In this document: positions 23,191-23,302 of the stretch, in pieces
Layout: each line of letters opens with the position of its first letter
Position numbering within the stretch: the first letter of the stretch is position 1
Translations under genes and position numbers: made by a program
Assembly (NCBI GenBank): GCA_900541985.1
Contig: UQLX01000036.1
Span: forward strand, 1 to 23,302
Direction of reading: 5' to 3'
Length of the DNA stretch: 23,302 nt
Source of the DNA: an uncultured Blautia sp.
GTDB taxonomy: Bacteria; Bacillota; Clostridia; Lachnospirales; Lachnospiraceae
The notes under the pieces: model-generated
What the model was told of the DNA's origin: nothing
Seen by the model: the letters and a program-made list of their open reading frames with translations, nothing else
Database searches by the model: none

Positions 23191-23302
23191 CGAATCAATG
23201 GTAAACCGGAATATCTGAGGTGTCAGAGAATTTAGTATGGTAGTAATAAAAGAGGCAGCCGCCGCTGCCGCAAAAGCACCTCTGGCTCCCGCTGCTCATA
23301 AA
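23191..23302 (-). pseudogene. Upstream coding-like remnant of the ABC exporter gene, with in-frame TGA
   Basis: In the frame of the downstream gene this stretch reads as a normal first transmembrane helix and loop: AAGARGAFAAAAAASFITT, then a short link and PQIFRFTIDS. It contains no ATG, GTG or TTG in frame, and is cut by TGA at 23296-23298. An ATG at 23301-23299 lies in another frame. The pattern suits a frameshift or nonsense change close to the start codon, or a sequence error at the window edge. Confidence 0.5.

Overview
The window looks like chromosomal DNA from a Gram-positive, gut-type Clostridia, most likely a member of the Lachnospiraceae. This is inferred from moderate GC, strong AGGAGG-type ribosome sites, sigma-A-like promoters, and the gene families present: YitT/DUF2179, DUF2238, a PF12897-type aminotransferase, an asymmetric heterodimeric ABC exporter and a D-Ala-D-Ala-type Ddl. 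Most genes are on the minus strand. No rRNA, tRNA, CRISPR array, insertion sequence or phage gene was seen.

Layout. (1) 1-337 is very AT-rich, with a near-consensus minus-strand promoter for a gene off the left edge and the terminator of the next gene. (2) 338-5638 holds a YbhJ-like aconitase-family hydratase (-), a small divergent conserved protein (+), a DUF2238 membrane protein (-), a D-2-hydroxyacid dehydrogenase (-) and an unrecognised membrane protein (-). (3) 5748-11076 is a cell-wall block read leftward: PLP aminotransferase, a membrane-anchored L,D-transpeptidase-like protein lacking its catalytic Cys and His residues, Ddl, and MurF. Ddl makes D-Ala-D-Ala and MurF adds it to the UDP-MurNAc-tripeptide. 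(4) 11317-13311 is a rightward operon: SAM methyltransferase, YitT-family membrane protein and a 65-residue protein with ten cysteines, closed by a 17-bp-stem terminator. (5) 13363-19196 is a leftward phosphate operon, pstS-pstC-pstA-pstB-phoU-phoR, with a Pho-box-like repeat and a TATAAT upstream of pstS. (6) 19370-23302 is a leftward heterodimeric ABC exporter pair followed by a small hypothetical gene. The first transporter gene is incomplete or interrupted at the right edge.

Main observations. PstS has its sequence motifs in circularly permuted order: what is normally the C-terminal half comes first, directly after the signal peptide. It also has no lipoprotein cysteine. The L,D-transpeptidase-like protein keeps the YkuD fold signatures but has Val, Lys and Tyr where His, His and Cys are expected, so it is probably not a transpeptidase. 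The phosphate operon carries a PhoR-type kinase that begins at a TTG overlapping the phoU stop, with no response-regulator gene beside it. The exporter pair has one degenerate and one consensus ATP site split between the two subunits.

All function calls come from reading motifs in the translations. No database search was run.
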